The notes below the pieces were generated by a model. The model was not told the origin of the DNA. It did not search any database and saw only the letters and a list, made by a program, of their open reading frames with translations. From NCBI GenBank assembly GCA_028724905.1, contig JAQYTG010000002.1, forward strand, positions 124,001 through 188,000: DNA of 64,000 bases, in the 5' to 3' direction. Below are positions 18,377-26,849 of the stretch, one piece after another. Every line of letters begins with the position of its first letter. The stretch's first letter is position 1. A program made the position numbers and the translations under genes. This DNA is from Actinomycetaceae bacterium. Its GTDB lineage: Bacteria > Actinomycetota > Actinomycetes > Actinomycetales > Actinomycetaceae.

Positions 18377-19104
18377 AAATTACACTGGAATATTGGCGTC
18401 AAGCTGGGCCAGAGGCTCAAGGAAATTTTGAGACGCACACGATTAACGATGTTGATCCCACTGCTTCGTTCTTGGAGATGCTTGATCAACTCAACGAGGA
18501 ACTCTTTGACGAGGGCAAGGAGCCGGTGGCATTCGATTCTGACTGCCGCGAAGGCATCTGCGGTATGTGCGGCCTGGTGATTAACGGTGATCCGCACGGC
18601 CCGCAGGTGACGACAACCTGCCAATTGCATATGCGGCATTTCAAAGATGGAGACAAGATCACGATTGAGCCGTGGCGTTCCACTGCTTTCCCCGTGATTC
18701 GAGATCTCGTGGTGGATCGCACTGCTCTGGATCGCATCGTACAAGCTGGCGGATATATCTCGGTGAATACCGGCGCCGCTCCGGATGCCCACTCGGTGCC
18801 AGTGCCTAAGCCGAATGCAGATAAGAGCTTTGAAGCGGCTTCCTGCATCGGGTGTGGCGCGTGTGTGGCTGCGTGCCCGAACGGGTCGGCGATGCTCTTC
18901 ACCTCAGCTAAGGTGGTGCATCTGGGTCTGCTTCCGCAAGGGCAGCCTGAGCGCAAGAAGCGCGTCGTGGCTATGCTGACGCAACACGACGCAGAGGGCT
19001 TTGGTGGGTGCACGAACACAGGTGCGTGTGCTCAAGCGTGCCCGAAGCAGATTCCTCACGAGTTCATTTCGATGTTGAACAGGGATCTACTCAAAGCACT
19101 CTGA
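18373..19104 (+). CDS. sdhB: Succinate dehydrogenase / fumarate reductase iron-sulfur subunit
   Basis: This subunit passes electrons from FAD to the quinone site through three Fe-S clusters. In the 243-residue protein, the 2Fe-2S ligands are in [11 protein letters not shown]. The ferredoxin-type cysteines are in [16 protein letters not shown] and [16 protein letters not shown]. The start is a GTG overlapping the end of sdhA (GTGA). It is the last gene of the operon; a long palindrome follows 80 bp downstream. Confidence 0.97.
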   Translation: MKITLEYWRQAGPEAQGNFETHTINDVDPTASFLEMLDQLNEELFDEGKEPVAFDSDCREGICGMCGLVINGDPHGPQVTTTCQLHMRHFKDGDKITIEPWRSTAFPVIRDLVVDRTALDRIVQAGGYISVNTGAAPDAHSVPVPKPNADKSFEAASCIGCGACVAACPNGSAMLFTSAKVVHLGLLPQGQPERKKRVVAMLTQHDAEGFGGCTNTGACAQACPKQIPHEFISMLNRDLLKAL

Positions 19105-19185
19105 TCACACTGCTCTGTGCAGATCGAGCGAGTTAGCTGAGGCATATAAAGCTGGTTGTAGGCTAGCTATATAGAGGCCCACAGT

Positions 19186-19252
19186 AATGGCGGTTTCTGA
19201 GCGTTCACATACGGCGTTAAATACAACGCTGAAACGCTCAGAAACCGCCATT
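19186..19252. repeat. Perfect 20-bp inverted repeat with nested hairpin
   Basis: The left arm 19186-19205 reads AATGGCGGTTTCTGAGCGTT and its exact reverse complement lies at 19233-19252. The 27-nt spacer contains a smaller hairpin (GCGTT 19214-19218 with AACGC 19225-19229). The T run after the right arm is short. It may act as a strong terminator after sdhB in either direction, or be a remnant of a small mobile element. Confidence 0.85.
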
Positions 19253-19595
19253 TCATACTTACTATTTCGGCTTTACAATTTCATGCTCACTATTTCATAC
19301 CTACTATTTCGTAGCTAGTGGGCAGCAGTGGTTGATGCGGGAGGTTGGCTAATTTCGCATGAGGGGCAGGTTTGTCAGGTGGGTTTGTGGGTCTGGCCAC
19401 CAATATTGCTCCTCCTCAATGGGAAAATTAGTACCTGAGAGGATCAACCCTCTAATGCTGCAAATGGCGCAGAGCGATGCCGCGCCTGGCTCAAACGGCT
19501 GCCAACCTACACTGGTAACTTTGGAGCTATAGGGCGGAAAGCTATTGATGTGGAGTGATTCCCCTGGCGACGGACAGGTGGGAGGGGTTTTAGCG
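19251..19595 (+). other. Gene-free stretch with TTTCAT repeats
   Basis: From 19251 to 19318 three related blocks occur (TTTCATACTTACTATTTCG, TTTCATGCTCACTATT, TTTCATACCTACTATTTCG). The remaining sequence up to the small ORF shows nothing I can name. Confidence 0.45.
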
Positions 19596-19811
19596 GTGGG
19601 GTCTGTGACTCATTTACAGCGTGCGAAGGTGATGAAGACTCATGCTGTGGGGGTGTCTATTCGTGGTTGTGCTAGGTTGGCTGGGATAGCGTATGAGACA
19701 GCGCGCCGGTATGTGAAAGAGGCGGATACGTTGGGGATAGATGAAGCGGTGACTCAACCATCTCAGCGGTTGTGGTCTGTAGAGTTGAAACGAAAGGTCA
19801 GTCGGGGCTGA
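19596..19811 (+). CDS. Small helix-turn-helix protein or transposase remnant
   Basis: A GTG at 19596 with GGAGGGG 8 nt upstream opens a 71-residue frame; the frame is also open back to 19545. Residues 9-45 (AKVMKTHAVGVSIRGCARLA, GIAYETARRYVKEADTLG) look like a helix-turn-helix of the kind found at the N-terminus of transposases or in small regulators. No catalytic domain follows, and downstream frames are short. It could be a cut-down insertion-sequence gene or an independent DNA-binding protein. The position between sdhB and the mutarotase, beside the long palindrome, points to an old insertion; that is inference. Confidence 0.4.
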   Translation: MGSVTHLQRAKVMKTHAVGVSIRGCARLAGIAYETARRYVKEADTLGIDEAVTQPSQRLWSVELKRKVSRG

Positions 19812-20041
19812 TCAAAGGCTGGCTCAAAGCTTGACCCAGTATCACGCGCTGGCAGCTCGCTGGGGTTACTCGTGCGCCAAGCAAGGCGGCAATGGCGTGA
19901 GAGCCAGTTGCGTGCCAAAGTTAGCGGTGGTGCGTTGGAGAGCGAACTGTATAGACCACAGAGCGAAACCCACGCAGCACAGCTCACGCAGCGCAGCCTA
20001 CTCTAAGTCGCACGTTCAACGTTAGCGGTGGCGTAGAGAGA

Positions 20042-20078
20042 GCTAGCGGCGCGCTGGTTAGCTCTGAGCGCCGCTAGC
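20042..20078. terminator. Inverted repeat at the 3' end of the mutarotase gene
   Basis: GCTAGCGGCGC (20042-20052) is the exact reverse complement of GCGCCGCTAGC (20068-20078). It overlaps the stop codon of the minus-strand gene. No T run follows, so a role in termination is only likely. Confidence 0.45.
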
Positions 20079-20957
20079 GTGCTCCGTGATTGAGAGACGG
20101 TAGAGCATTGAATGGCTCTCTCCCGCCTCAAGGTGGATGGAAGAATCGAAAGCATTTGCCCCCTCAACGCATATCATTGTCTGCCATTCATTTTCTCCCA
20201 TATCCGGCATAGTGGCAGCGCCCTTCTCCCAGGGATTCCAGATTACAGCGAGATCTGCATCTTCTCGTTCTACCGTGATAGTGCGCGAGAAGCCCTCATC
20301 AACCACCTGGATAGGCTGGCGAGAAAAATAAATACGGTCGATGCCTGTGCTGAATATGAGATCTCCTCGTTGAGTGTGCTCACTGAGCCCATTGGGGCTG
20401 TTGTCAAGATAAGTCGTGCCGTCGAGCCCCTCAATGCGAATCGTACGCACATCGGAGACGGCGAGGAATGTATGTAATGCTTCCTGATAGTCGAAAGCGC
20501 TATCTCCGTCGTTGTGAACCGTGAGCCGCAACGTGAGCGTCTCGCCGATACTCACCTGGTAGCTGGCCGTGAACTGGTGCGGAAAAGCCTCTCGAAAAGC
20601 GTGTATATCCGGAGCTTTTTTAGCGGCCTCGAGATCGCAGGAGCTGAGCGTAAATTCAACCTCATTGGCACTTTGCTTCTGAACGCGCCACGGGAGCAAC
20701 CGCGCAAAACCGTGCGGCGGTTTCATCGTGCCAGTGCGTCCAGCTCCAAACCAAGGGAAGCAAATTGGCACCCCTCCGCGAATAAAACGCATATCGGCAA
20801 ATACTGCCCCCGAGCTGAGCCAGATAGCATCTGGCTGCCCAGTGGGTATCCATGAGCACAGGTGTGCTCCGTGCGGATAAATCGTTGCGATGCTATCGGC
20901 TGTGCGTAAATGGATGGGAGTGAAAGGATCGGGTGTGGGAGAAGCGTCGTGAACCAT
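20058..20957 (-). CDS. D-hexose-6-phosphate mutarotase (aldose 1-epimerase family, YeaD-like)
   Basis: This cytoplasmic enzyme is expected to interconvert alpha and beta anomers of hexose phosphates such as glucose-6-phosphate. The 299-residue protein has the family pattern: GAHLCSWIPTGQPDAIWLS near the N-terminus, GGVPICFPWFGAGR, the histidine block KPPHGFARLLPW, FDYQEALHTFLAVSDV, and CVEGANAF near the C-terminus holding the probable catalytic glutamate. Specificity for phosphorylated sugars follows from family resemblance to YeaD. It is read toward sdhB and has its own consensus -10 box, so it appears to be a single-gene unit. Confidence 0.85.
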   Translation of the reverse strand: MVHDASPTPDPFTPIHLRTADSIATIYPHGAHLCSWIPTGQPDAIWLSSGAVFADMRFIRGGVPICFPWFGAGRTGTMKPPHGFARLLPWRVQKQSANEVEFTLSSCDLEAAKKAPDIHAFREAFPHQFTASYQVSIGETLTLRLTVHNDGDSAFDYQEALHTFLAVSDVRTIRIEGLDGTTYLDNSPNGLSEHTQRGDLIFSTGIDRIYFSRQPIQVVDEGFSRTITVEREDADLAVIWNPWEKGAATMPDMGENEWQTMICVEGANAFDSSIHLEAGESHSMLYRLSITEHASGAQS

Positions 20958-20964
20958 ACCCGCA

Positions 20965-20970
20965 ATTATA
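20965..20970 (-). promoter_or_regulatory. -10 box TATAAT of the mutarotase gene, leaderless start
   Basis: On the minus strand a perfect TATAAT is followed by 7 nt and then the ATG. There is no ribosome site, so a leaderless mRNA is expected. Confidence 0.65.
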
Positions 20971-21060
20971 TCAACGCACAGGTCGATAGAATCTGGCAGA
21001 TCAATTTCGTCAATAGCTAGGCCGTGGCTGACTGGCTCAGCTTGTTTTTGGCGATGGTGC

Positions 21061-21066
21061 TAGAAT
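21061..21066 (+). promoter_or_regulatory. -10 box TAGAAT of tsaD, leaderless start
   Basis: TAGAAT is followed by 7 nt and the GTG start of tsaD. No Shine-Dalgarno sequence is present. Confidence 0.6.
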
Positions 21067-21073
21067 TTCGCCC

Positions 21074-22117
21074 GTGAATGAACTAATTCTTGGGATTGAG
21101 ACAAGTTGCGACGAGACGGGCGTGGCGCTCGTGCGTGACGGCGTATTACTCGCAGATGTGACTGCCACGAGTATGGACGAGTATTCGCGTTTTGGCGGGA
21201 TTATTCCAGAGATTGCATCCCGTGCCCATCTGGAGGCTTTCGTGCCGACCCTGAATGCGGCTCTTGAGAAAGCAGGAGTGACGCTCAGCGATGTGGATGC
21301 TGTGGCTGCTACAGCTGGCCCTGGGCTCGTAGGGCCGCTCACGGTGGGAGTCTCAGCTGCAAAAGCACTCGCTTTAGCGCTGGGGAAGCCCTTTTACGGC
21401 GTCAATCACATTATTGGCCACATAGCAGTAGATGAGCTTGTGAACGGTGATTTTCCCAAGGAATTTATTGGCTTGATCGTGAGTGGGGGGCACTCGCACC
21501 TATTGCACGTGCGGAATATCGCCACCGACGTCACGGAGCTTGGCGGTACAATCGACGATGCCGCTGGTGAGGCATTCGACAAAGTTGGTCGGTTACTAGG
21601 CTTGCCCTATCCAGGAGGGCCGCATATTGATCGGCTTGCGCGCGAGGGAGACCGCACGGCGATTCGATTCCCACGGGCGCTCATGGGGGAGAAACATCAA
21701 CGCAACCACCGCTATGACTATTCGTTCTCAGGCCTCAAAACCGCCGTTGCCCGCTATATCGAGGGGGTGCAATCCCGTGGAGAAGAGCTGCATACAGCGG
21801 ACGTAGCGGCTGGATTCCAAGAAGCCGTGGTAGATGCTTTGCTCACGAAAGCATTTGTAGCTCTCGACAACGAGGGACTCGATATGCTCGTGATCGGTGG
21901 CGGGTTCAGTGCCAATTCACGTTTGCGAGAGCTAGCCTACGAGCGTGGCGATGAGCGCGGCGTCACGGTGCATATTCCACCACTTCGGTATTGCACCGAC
22001 AACGGCGCCATGATTGCCGCCCTCGGATGGGAAATGGTGCGTAATGGTGTTGAGCCATCGCCGCTAAATATCACGGTAGATACGGGTTTACCTCGTGAAG
22101 TGACGATCATTCGCTAA
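21074..22117 (+). CDS. tsaD: tRNA N6-adenosine threonylcarbamoyltransferase TsaD
   Basis: TsaD transfers the threonylcarbamoyl group to A37 of ANN-decoding tRNAs, together with TsaB and TsaE. The 347-residue protein begins [20 protein letters not shown], an almost universal N-terminus, which fixes the GTG start. Metal ligands His112 and His116 are in [13 protein letters not shown] and the aspartate is in [20 protein letters not shown] and [19 protein letters not shown] are also conserved. In related bacteria it follows tsaB-rimI; here sdhCAB and the mutarotase lie between them, and tsaD has its own leaderless promoter. Confidence 0.98.
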   Translation: MNELILGIETSCDETGVALVRDGVLLADVTATSMDEYSRFGGIIPEIASRAHLEAFVPTLNAALEKAGVTLSDVDAVAATAGPGLVGPLTVGVSAAKALALALGKPFYGVNHIIGHIAVDELVNGDFPKEFIGLIVSGGHSHLLHVRNIATDVTELGGTIDDAAGEAFDKVGRLLGLPYPGGPHIDRLAREGDRTAIRFPRALMGEKHQRNHRYDYSFSGLKTAVARYIEGVQSRGEELHTADVAAGFQEAVVDALLTKAFVALDNEGLDMLVIGGGFSANSRLRELAYERGDERGVTVHIPPLRYCTDNGAMIAALGWEMVRNGVEPSPLNITVDTGLPREVTIIR

Positions 22118-22270
22118 CCTTGCGTTGTAGTTGCCGTGCACCTTGTATGCGGCGCATGGGAGTCGCACTGGTCCTGTCATTGTTCTCACGGATGCCGCGG
22201 CGAGGCAGCAGGCTCTGGGCGCTGGCACAGTGGGGTACAACGAGCAATGATGACGGGTTTTCCGTACAAC

Positions 22271-24364
22271 TCATAGTTCAGTTGCAGCTGTAGAAGAGGT
22301 CTGTGCAAGCGAGGTGGTGGGTACGGCTAGGATAGCTTGGCGTTTTCCGAGCAGCGGCGTGAGGATCAGCGTGGCTGCGCGCGGCCAGTGAGCTGAATCT
22401 GGGTTGGTCACATTTGGGTTGGCTAAATCTGGGGTGCCTGATTCTGCCTGTGCATCGCCTCGGCGCGTGGCAACAGATCCTGCTAATTTGAGCTGCTTAC
22501 GAAACGTCTCCGGAGAGATGTCTACGCCGCGTTTTTTGATCTCAACGGCGGTGACGCCGCGCGCTCGCAGTTGCCGTCCGATCCGTTTGGGATCGAGTGG
22601 GAAAGTGGCCAGCACAGTGAAACTCTGGCCGAATTCTCGCGGCGCAGGATGATCGCCAGTGAGGTAGGCGATGTTGGGGCTGACAGTGTGAAAATTCTGT
22701 TGCTTGGCAAAAACAGCCAGCGCTCCAGCTCGGATGATGGCCGGATCGGGGTCAATAATATACTTTCCCAAATCTCCAGGATCTATACTTTGAGCTGGTT
22801 CGTTTGGTCGGCAAGAGAGAGCGTCCTCGTCACGCCCAGTTGCATTCTCTGCTGCATGGTTGTTTATTTTGGCGTTCCTCAGGTGCGATGGGAAAGCAGG
22901 AAATGTAAGTGGGCCATCAGAATGCGGCGTCATCAGCACGGCTTGACGGCCTGGAGTAGGGGCTGCAGCGCCCAACCAGAGTACCGCCTCAGCGAGTTCT
23001 CGCCGCTGGGATATCCACTGCACGAAAGCCTGCGGCGGTAAATGATGGTAGTCGATACCAGGCGCCACCTTGATCCCCGCTGCGGTGAAACGCTCTGCCA
23101 GGGCAATGGCCGTGGAGAGCGGAGGTTGCCAGTGCGCAGGGTTAATCAGCCGCCGTCCATGCGCTCTTCGTGCCGGATCTAGCCAGAGGGCGTCCGCATG
23201 GAAACACCCGAGATGAAGACACCCGAGGGCAAGATTTGCCAGAGGCTGGAGCTGAAAGCGCTCATTGCTGGCATCCCAGTGGAGTGCTATGGCGGGGATG
23301 GCAGGCATGGAAGCTAGCGCAGCCGCAGTTGGTGCGTTAGCTTCAATGGGTGGAATAGCTCTCGCATCCGCAGCGGGAATAGTGGGCGTGGTAGCTAGAG
23401 CGGAGGCGGCAGATGTAATGGGCGCGGCAGCTAGGGTAGGGGTGGTAGCTAGCACAGTTGAGTGAGGAGTGAACTCCGCGTTGCCGGCAGCTATGATCTC
23501 ACTGCGGGCAGCTATGATTGCACTGGCATCGGCGTTGATCACTTGTACCTGAGGAAATGAACGCATATTGTAGGCGGCCGCTAAGGCGGTGTCCTCGTCA
23601 ATCTCGATTGCACTCACCCGCAGCCCCGCCTGTGCAAAGGCCAGAGAGTCGGCTCCGATTCCGCAGCCGTAGTCGAGCACATGGTGGACGCCGTGGGCGG
23701 CGAAGTGGACGGCGTGCTGGCGCGCAATGCTGCGCCGCGTGGCCTGCTCAAGGCCTGCTCTGGTAAAGAGCATCGCGGCGGCGAGCTCCCCGAATTTTTC
23801 TTGTGCCTGTGCCCGCAGCTGCGCCTGAGTGAGGATTTCGGCGCAGGTTGAAGCGCTGAAGCCGGATTGGCGCAACTGGGCGTTTAGCTCGAATTCGCGG
23901 CCAGGGGAATAGTCGATCTGGTCGATGGCTTCCAGGGCATGAGCCCAGCGAGGCGGGCTCATTGAATCACGCGAGGGAGCGCAGCCGCGCGAGGAAGCTG
24001 ACTCAGGTAGAGGAGCGGGGCGGCGCGGATAGAGAAAGTCGGCTGCGAGAGAAACGTGATGGTGAGGGTCGGATGCGTGCAGGTCGGTGTGTGCACTGCC
24101 ACTGCCGGAACTGCTGCTGCCGGAACTGCTGCTGTCGGAGTCACCGCCGTCACCTCCGGAACCATTGCTACCTCCGGCGCCTTCGGCCTCACCGCCATCA
24201 CTGCCCACAGCATTGCCGTCACTGCTGCCACTGCCTGCGCGCTCGTCCTCGTTACTGCCGTCACCGCTCGGTGTTCGCTGCGGCCAGCATTCATCAGGCT
24301 TGCACTGTGTGCAAGGTGGGCGATACTCAAAAAGATCACGAATGCTCACACCTGATTTTCGCAT
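22271..24364 (-). CDS. Class I SAM-dependent methyltransferase with THUMP-like C-terminus and large low-complexity inserts
   Basis: A recognisable core runs from about residue 135 (SPPRWAHALEAIDQIDYSPG): an all-helical part, then the SAM-binding motif HHVLDYGCGIGADSLAFA, SAIEIDEDTALAAAYN, DALWLDPARR, and a C-terminal THUMP-like part (QLRARGVTAVEIKKRGVDIS). Methyltransferases of this type are widespread in actinobacteria; the substrate is unknown to me. At 697 residues it is far longer than the usual 400 or so. Extra material comprises a Gly/Ser-rich N-terminus with CTQC and DECWPQ, an Ala/Thr/Pro-rich insert of about 60 residues after NADASAIIAARSE inside the Rossmann domain, and a short repeated DLANPNVTNPD segment near the end. 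ATG 23962 is an alternative start that would remove the Gly/Ser arm, but no ribosome site supports it. Confidence 0.8.
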   Translation of the reverse strand: MRKSGVSIRDLFEYRPPCTQCKPDECWPQRTPSGDGSNEDERAGSGSSDGNAVGSDGGEAEGAGGSNGSGGDGGDSDSSSSGSSSSGSGSAHTDLHASDPHHHVSLAADFLYPRRPAPLPESASSRGCAPSRDSMSPPRWAHALEAIDQIDYSPGREFELNAQLRQSGFSASTCAEILTQAQLRAQAQEKFGELAAAMLFTRAGLEQATRRSIARQHAVHFAAHGVHHVLDYGCGIGADSLAFAQAGLRVSAIEIDEDTALAAAYNMRSFPQVQVINADASAIIAARSEIIAAGNAEFTPHSTVLATTPTLAAAPITSAASALATTPTIPAADARAIPPIEANAPTAAALASMPAIPAIALHWDASNERFQLQPLANLALGCLHLGCFHADALWLDPARRAHGRRLINPAHWQPPLSTAIALAERFTAAGIKVAPGIDYHHLPPQAFVQWISQRRELAEAVLWLGAAAPTPGRQAVLMTPHSDGPLTFPAFPSHLRNAKINNHAAENATGRDEDALSCRPNEPAQSIDPGDLGKYIIDPDPAIIRAGALAVFAKQQNFHTVSPNIAYLTGDHPAPREFGQSFTVLATFPLDPKRIGRQLRARGVTAVEIKKRGVDISPETFRKQLKLAGSVATRRGDAQAESGTPDLANPNVTNPDSAHWPRAATLILTPLLGKRQAILAVPTTSLAQTSSTAATEL

Positions 24365-24423
24365 AAGCCCGCGATGCTAAGGTGATTTTCGCATACACCT
24401 GTGATGCTAAGGTGATTTTCGCA
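24351..24423 (-). repeat. Start-codon cassette repeated three times (30-bp period)
   Basis: GATGCTAAGGTGATTTTCGCA occurs exactly at 24373-24393 and 24403-24423; a partial third copy at 24351-24364 contains the methyltransferase start. On the minus strand the gene starts ATGCGAAAATCAGG, while the two upstream copies read ATG or GTG CGAAAATCACCTTAG, five codons (MRKSP) and a stop. Each upstream unit also carries TAGCAT, a -10-like word. Confidence 0.8.
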
Positions 24424-24906
24424 CGCACGACTTAGCGATCAACAAGCGTCTGCGATATCAAGATGTGTTGCAGCGAGAAACCCTCCGGTATGGCTCGCAG
24501 TGTACGGTGTAGCTTGCGTTTCGCTTCCTCGCCACAAGACTCGCACCTCACGATAAGGCTCGCATTTCGCGGTGCAGAATAGAAACTTTCGTGAACTACA
24601 GGAGCACATAGCGCAGGAGCACACGGTGCAGGAATCAGGGAGCAGGAACACACAGAGCAGGGACACGTGGTGCAGGGGCGCATGGCGCAGGAACAAAAAT
24701 CTCTCGCCAATCGTTTGTACTGCTGGTGTTCGCGGTTTCGCCCTGAGCGATGGATACTCGGCTTTCTGGCAAGAAAATTGACCGCCTGGCAAGCTACGAA
24801 TACCCTAGCAATGGAGCGTAGTTGATGCTGCGCCTGTGGGCTCGACCCCCGCGACGGCGGGCTCAACCAGTTTTGTGTTGGATAGACGAAGGAAAGAAGG
24901 AACCGC
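24424..24906 (+). other. Region upstream of groES
   Basis: No gene is supported. No CIRCE element (TTAGCACTC inverted repeat) was found before groES. A GC-rich hairpin (CCCGC 24849-24853 with GCGGG) precedes the groES ribosome site. The middle part is a 15-bp repeat array listed separately. Confidence 0.45.
24598..24695 (+). repeat. Intergenic tandem repeat, mostly 15-bp units, about 6 copies
   Basis: Units resemble GAGCACATAGCGCAG, GAGCACACGGTGCAG, GAACACACAGAGCAG and GGACACGTGGTGCAG. One unit is 14 bp, so the frame is not kept and coding is unlikely. Confidence 0.75.
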
Positions 24907-25203
24907 ATGTCGGTATCCATTAAGCCTCTGGAAGATCGCATTGTGATCAAACAGGCTGAGGCAGAAGAAACCACTGCTAGTGGCCTTGTGCTACCAGGCA
25001 GCGCTCAGGAGAAGCCCCAGGAAGGCGTCGTACTCGCTGTGGGCCCAGGTCGCATTGACGACAATGGAAATCGTGTACCTATGGACGTGAAAGAAGGTGA
25101 CGCCGTCATCTATTCGCGTTACGGTGGTACTGAGGTGACGTACGGAGACGATACGTACATCATTCTCTCTGCTCGTGATGTGCTCGCCATTGTGGAGCGC
25201 TGA
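24907..25203 (+). CDS. groES: Co-chaperonin GroES (Hsp10)
   Basis: GroES forms the heptameric lid of the GroEL folding chamber. The 98-residue protein matches actinobacterial GroES throughout ([50 protein letters not shown]). GAAGGAAAGAAGGA supplies a strong ribosome site. No groEL follows; a terminator lies about 60 bp downstream, so groES is a single-gene unit, as in genomes with a split groESL. No CIRCE operator was seen, so HrcA control is not supported here. Confidence 0.97.
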   Translation: MSVSIKPLEDRIVIKQAEAEETTASGLVLPGSAQEKPQEGVVLAVGPGRIDDNGNRVPMDVKEGDAVIYSRYGGTEVTYGDDTYIILSARDVLAIVER

Positions 25204-25262
25204 TCTGGAAGATCTGAGCTAGAAACGTGGTGGCTGGCGCTTGAGATCTAGGCGTCAGCTCG

Positions 25263-25303
25263 TGGGGTGAGTATGCGGATTCCCGCGTGCTCACCCCATT
25301 TCT
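25263..25303 (+). terminator. Intrinsic terminator of groES
   Basis: TGGGGTGAG (25263-25271) pairs with CTCACCCCA (25290-25298), with an inner GCGG/CCGC stem, followed by TTTCT. It separates groES from menC. Confidence 0.75.
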
Positions 25304-25457
25304 ATGCCCTTTTAGGGGTTAAAGGTCAGAATGGGGTTAGAGGACTAGATATAGGACATGTCGTCTCTGTGCTTGTAGCGGCAGCTTGCACGCTCATTGG
25401 CTTCTCCGTACGGGCAGAGATGCTCTCTGGCAGCTCATATAAATACCGCTCGCAGAG

Positions 25458-25463
25458 TAGAGT
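25458..25463 (+). promoter_or_regulatory. -10 box TAGAGT of menC, leaderless start
   Basis: TAGAGT is followed by 6 nt and the GTG start of menC; no ribosome site is present. Confidence 0.5.
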
Positions 25464-25469
25464 AGCACC

Positions 25470-26522
25470 GTGGATATTGAACCGGAGTTTTACTGCGACT
25501 ATCAGCTGCCGCGGCGTTTTGAGCTGCTGGTGTATGGATATCAGATTCCTCTCAAGCACAAATTTCGAGGAATTACTGAACGCTCAGGGCTGTTGATCCA
25601 CGGGCCAGCTGGTTGGGCTGAAGTGAGTCCGTTCTGGGATTACGGTATCCCGTATTCGGCTCGCTGGCTGATGGGAGGGATTGACGCCGCCGTCAATGGT
25701 TTCCCCGCTGCACGCCGCTCAGTCATCCCCGTGAACGTCACGATTCCTGCAGTTGCGCCTGATGTTGCATACGCCATTGCCCGCGCTAGCGGCGCACAAA
25801 CGGCAAAAGTGAAAATTGCCGAACCTGGGCACAGTCTTTTAGAAGATTGTGAACGTTTAGCAGCTGTGCGTGATGCCTTGGGCGCGGATGCGAAACTGCG
25901 CGTAGATGTGAACGGACGCTGGAGTGCGCAGTATGCGATAACGGCCATAGCGCAGCTAGATCGAGCGGCTGCAGGGCTGGAATACGTGGAGCAGCCATGC
26001 GCGAGTGTAGAGGAACTAGCACAGGTACGTCGCAAGGTGAATGTGCGCATAGCAGCCGACGAGTCGATTCGCCGCTCTAAGAATCCTCTGCGCGTCGTCG
26101 CAGCTGAGGCAGCAGATGTGGCCGTGCTGAAAAATCAACCGCTCGGGGGAGTGCGCGGGGCGCTGGCACTCGCTGAGAGGCTAGGCTTGCCGGTGGTGGT
26201 GAGTTCTGCTTTAGAAAGTTCGGTGGGTCTGTACGCAGGCTTAGCTTTTGCCAGCGCATTGCCGGAGCTTCCCTTTGCCTGTGGCCTGGGCACTGCGCAA
26301 CTCTTGGAATATGACGTCACGACGTCTCCTTTGCTTCCTCGGGATGGGGAAATTGACGTGCGTGAGGTGAGCCCCAATAATATGGGAGCAGTGCAGATAG
26401 GAATGCATTCGCCACTGCGTTTACGCTGGCAGCAGCGGCTTGCCGATATGTGGGTGTATCTTCAAGAGCGGGGGCACATGAGCAGTGAAGCGCGTTGTAG
26501 ATGGGCGCAGCTGCCATCTTAG
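25470..26522 (+). CDS. menC: o-Succinylbenzoate synthase
   Basis: MenC dehydrates SHCHC to o-succinylbenzoate in menaquinone synthesis. The 350-residue enolase-superfamily protein carries the catalytic KxK in AKVKIAEPG, metal ligands in RVDVNGRW, VEQP and AADESIRR, and the second catalytic lysine in VLKNQPLGG. The start is a GTG with an upstream -10 box. menD follows on the same strand and the isochorismate synthase gene is convergent, giving a small menaquinone cluster; the remaining men genes are not in the window. Confidence 0.94.
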   Translation: MDIEPEFYCDYQLPRRFELLVYGYQIPLKHKFRGITERSGLLIHGPAGWAEVSPFWDYGIPYSARWLMGGIDAAVNGFPAARRSVIPVNVTIPAVAPDVAYAIARASGAQTAKVKIAEPGHSLLEDCERLAAVRDALGADAKLRVDVNGRWSAQYAITAIAQLDRAAAGLEYVEQPCASVEELAQVRRKVNVRIAADESIRRSKNPLRVVAAEAADVAVLKNQPLGGVRGALALAERLGLPVVVSSALESSVGLYAGLAFASALPELPFACGLGTAQLLEYDVTTSPLLPRDGEIDVREVSPNNMGAVQIGMHSPLRLRWQQRLADMWVYLQERGHMSSEARCRWAQLPS

Positions 26523-26630
26523 GTAGACGCAGCTACCAGTAGGGAGTGACGGCACAGTAGAAAATGATGTCGCGGTAGGAAACACGGCAAAATAAGAGAG
26601 CGGTGGCACACGTCATCAAGCCTTAGCAAA

Positions 26631-26830
26631 TACTGGCTCAGCACAGGGGAAAATACTGGTTTGGCATAGGGAGAAATTCTGGCTCAGCACAGGGTAACTG
26701 GTGGATCAGTGTGGAAACATCGGCATGGAAAAGGCAGCGCGGAAAAGGCCGCACGGAAAAGGCCGCACGGAAACATCGGTACAGAAAACTCGGTACAGAA
26801 AACTCAGCACAGAAACGTCAGCGCGAAAAA
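26631..26830 (+). repeat. Two tandem repeat arrays between menC and menD
   Basis: From 26631 to about 26715 blocks of about 23 bp recur (TACTGGCTCAGCACAGGG and variants). From about 26730 to 26830 shorter units of about 14 bp recur (CGCACGGAAAAGGC, TACAGAAAACTCGG, CACAGAAACGTCAG). The second array ends just before the menD ribosome site. No gene is supported from 26523 to 26849. Confidence 0.7.
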
Positions 26831-26849
26831 GTGACGGAGAGGAGACGCG

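Noticed and set aside
19596..19811. Calling the HTH ORF an active insertion sequence
   Set aside because: There is no DDE or serine-recombinase domain, no terminal repeats flanking it and no target duplication; only a remnant or small regulator can be supported.
24056..24355. A 99-codon Ala/Thr-rich plus-strand frame
   Set aside because: It mirrors the Gly/Ser-rich codons of the minus-strand methyltransferase and has no ribosome site or family.
24424..24906. CIRCE operator for groES
   Set aside because: No TTAGCACTC/GAGTGCTAA pair was found in the upstream region.
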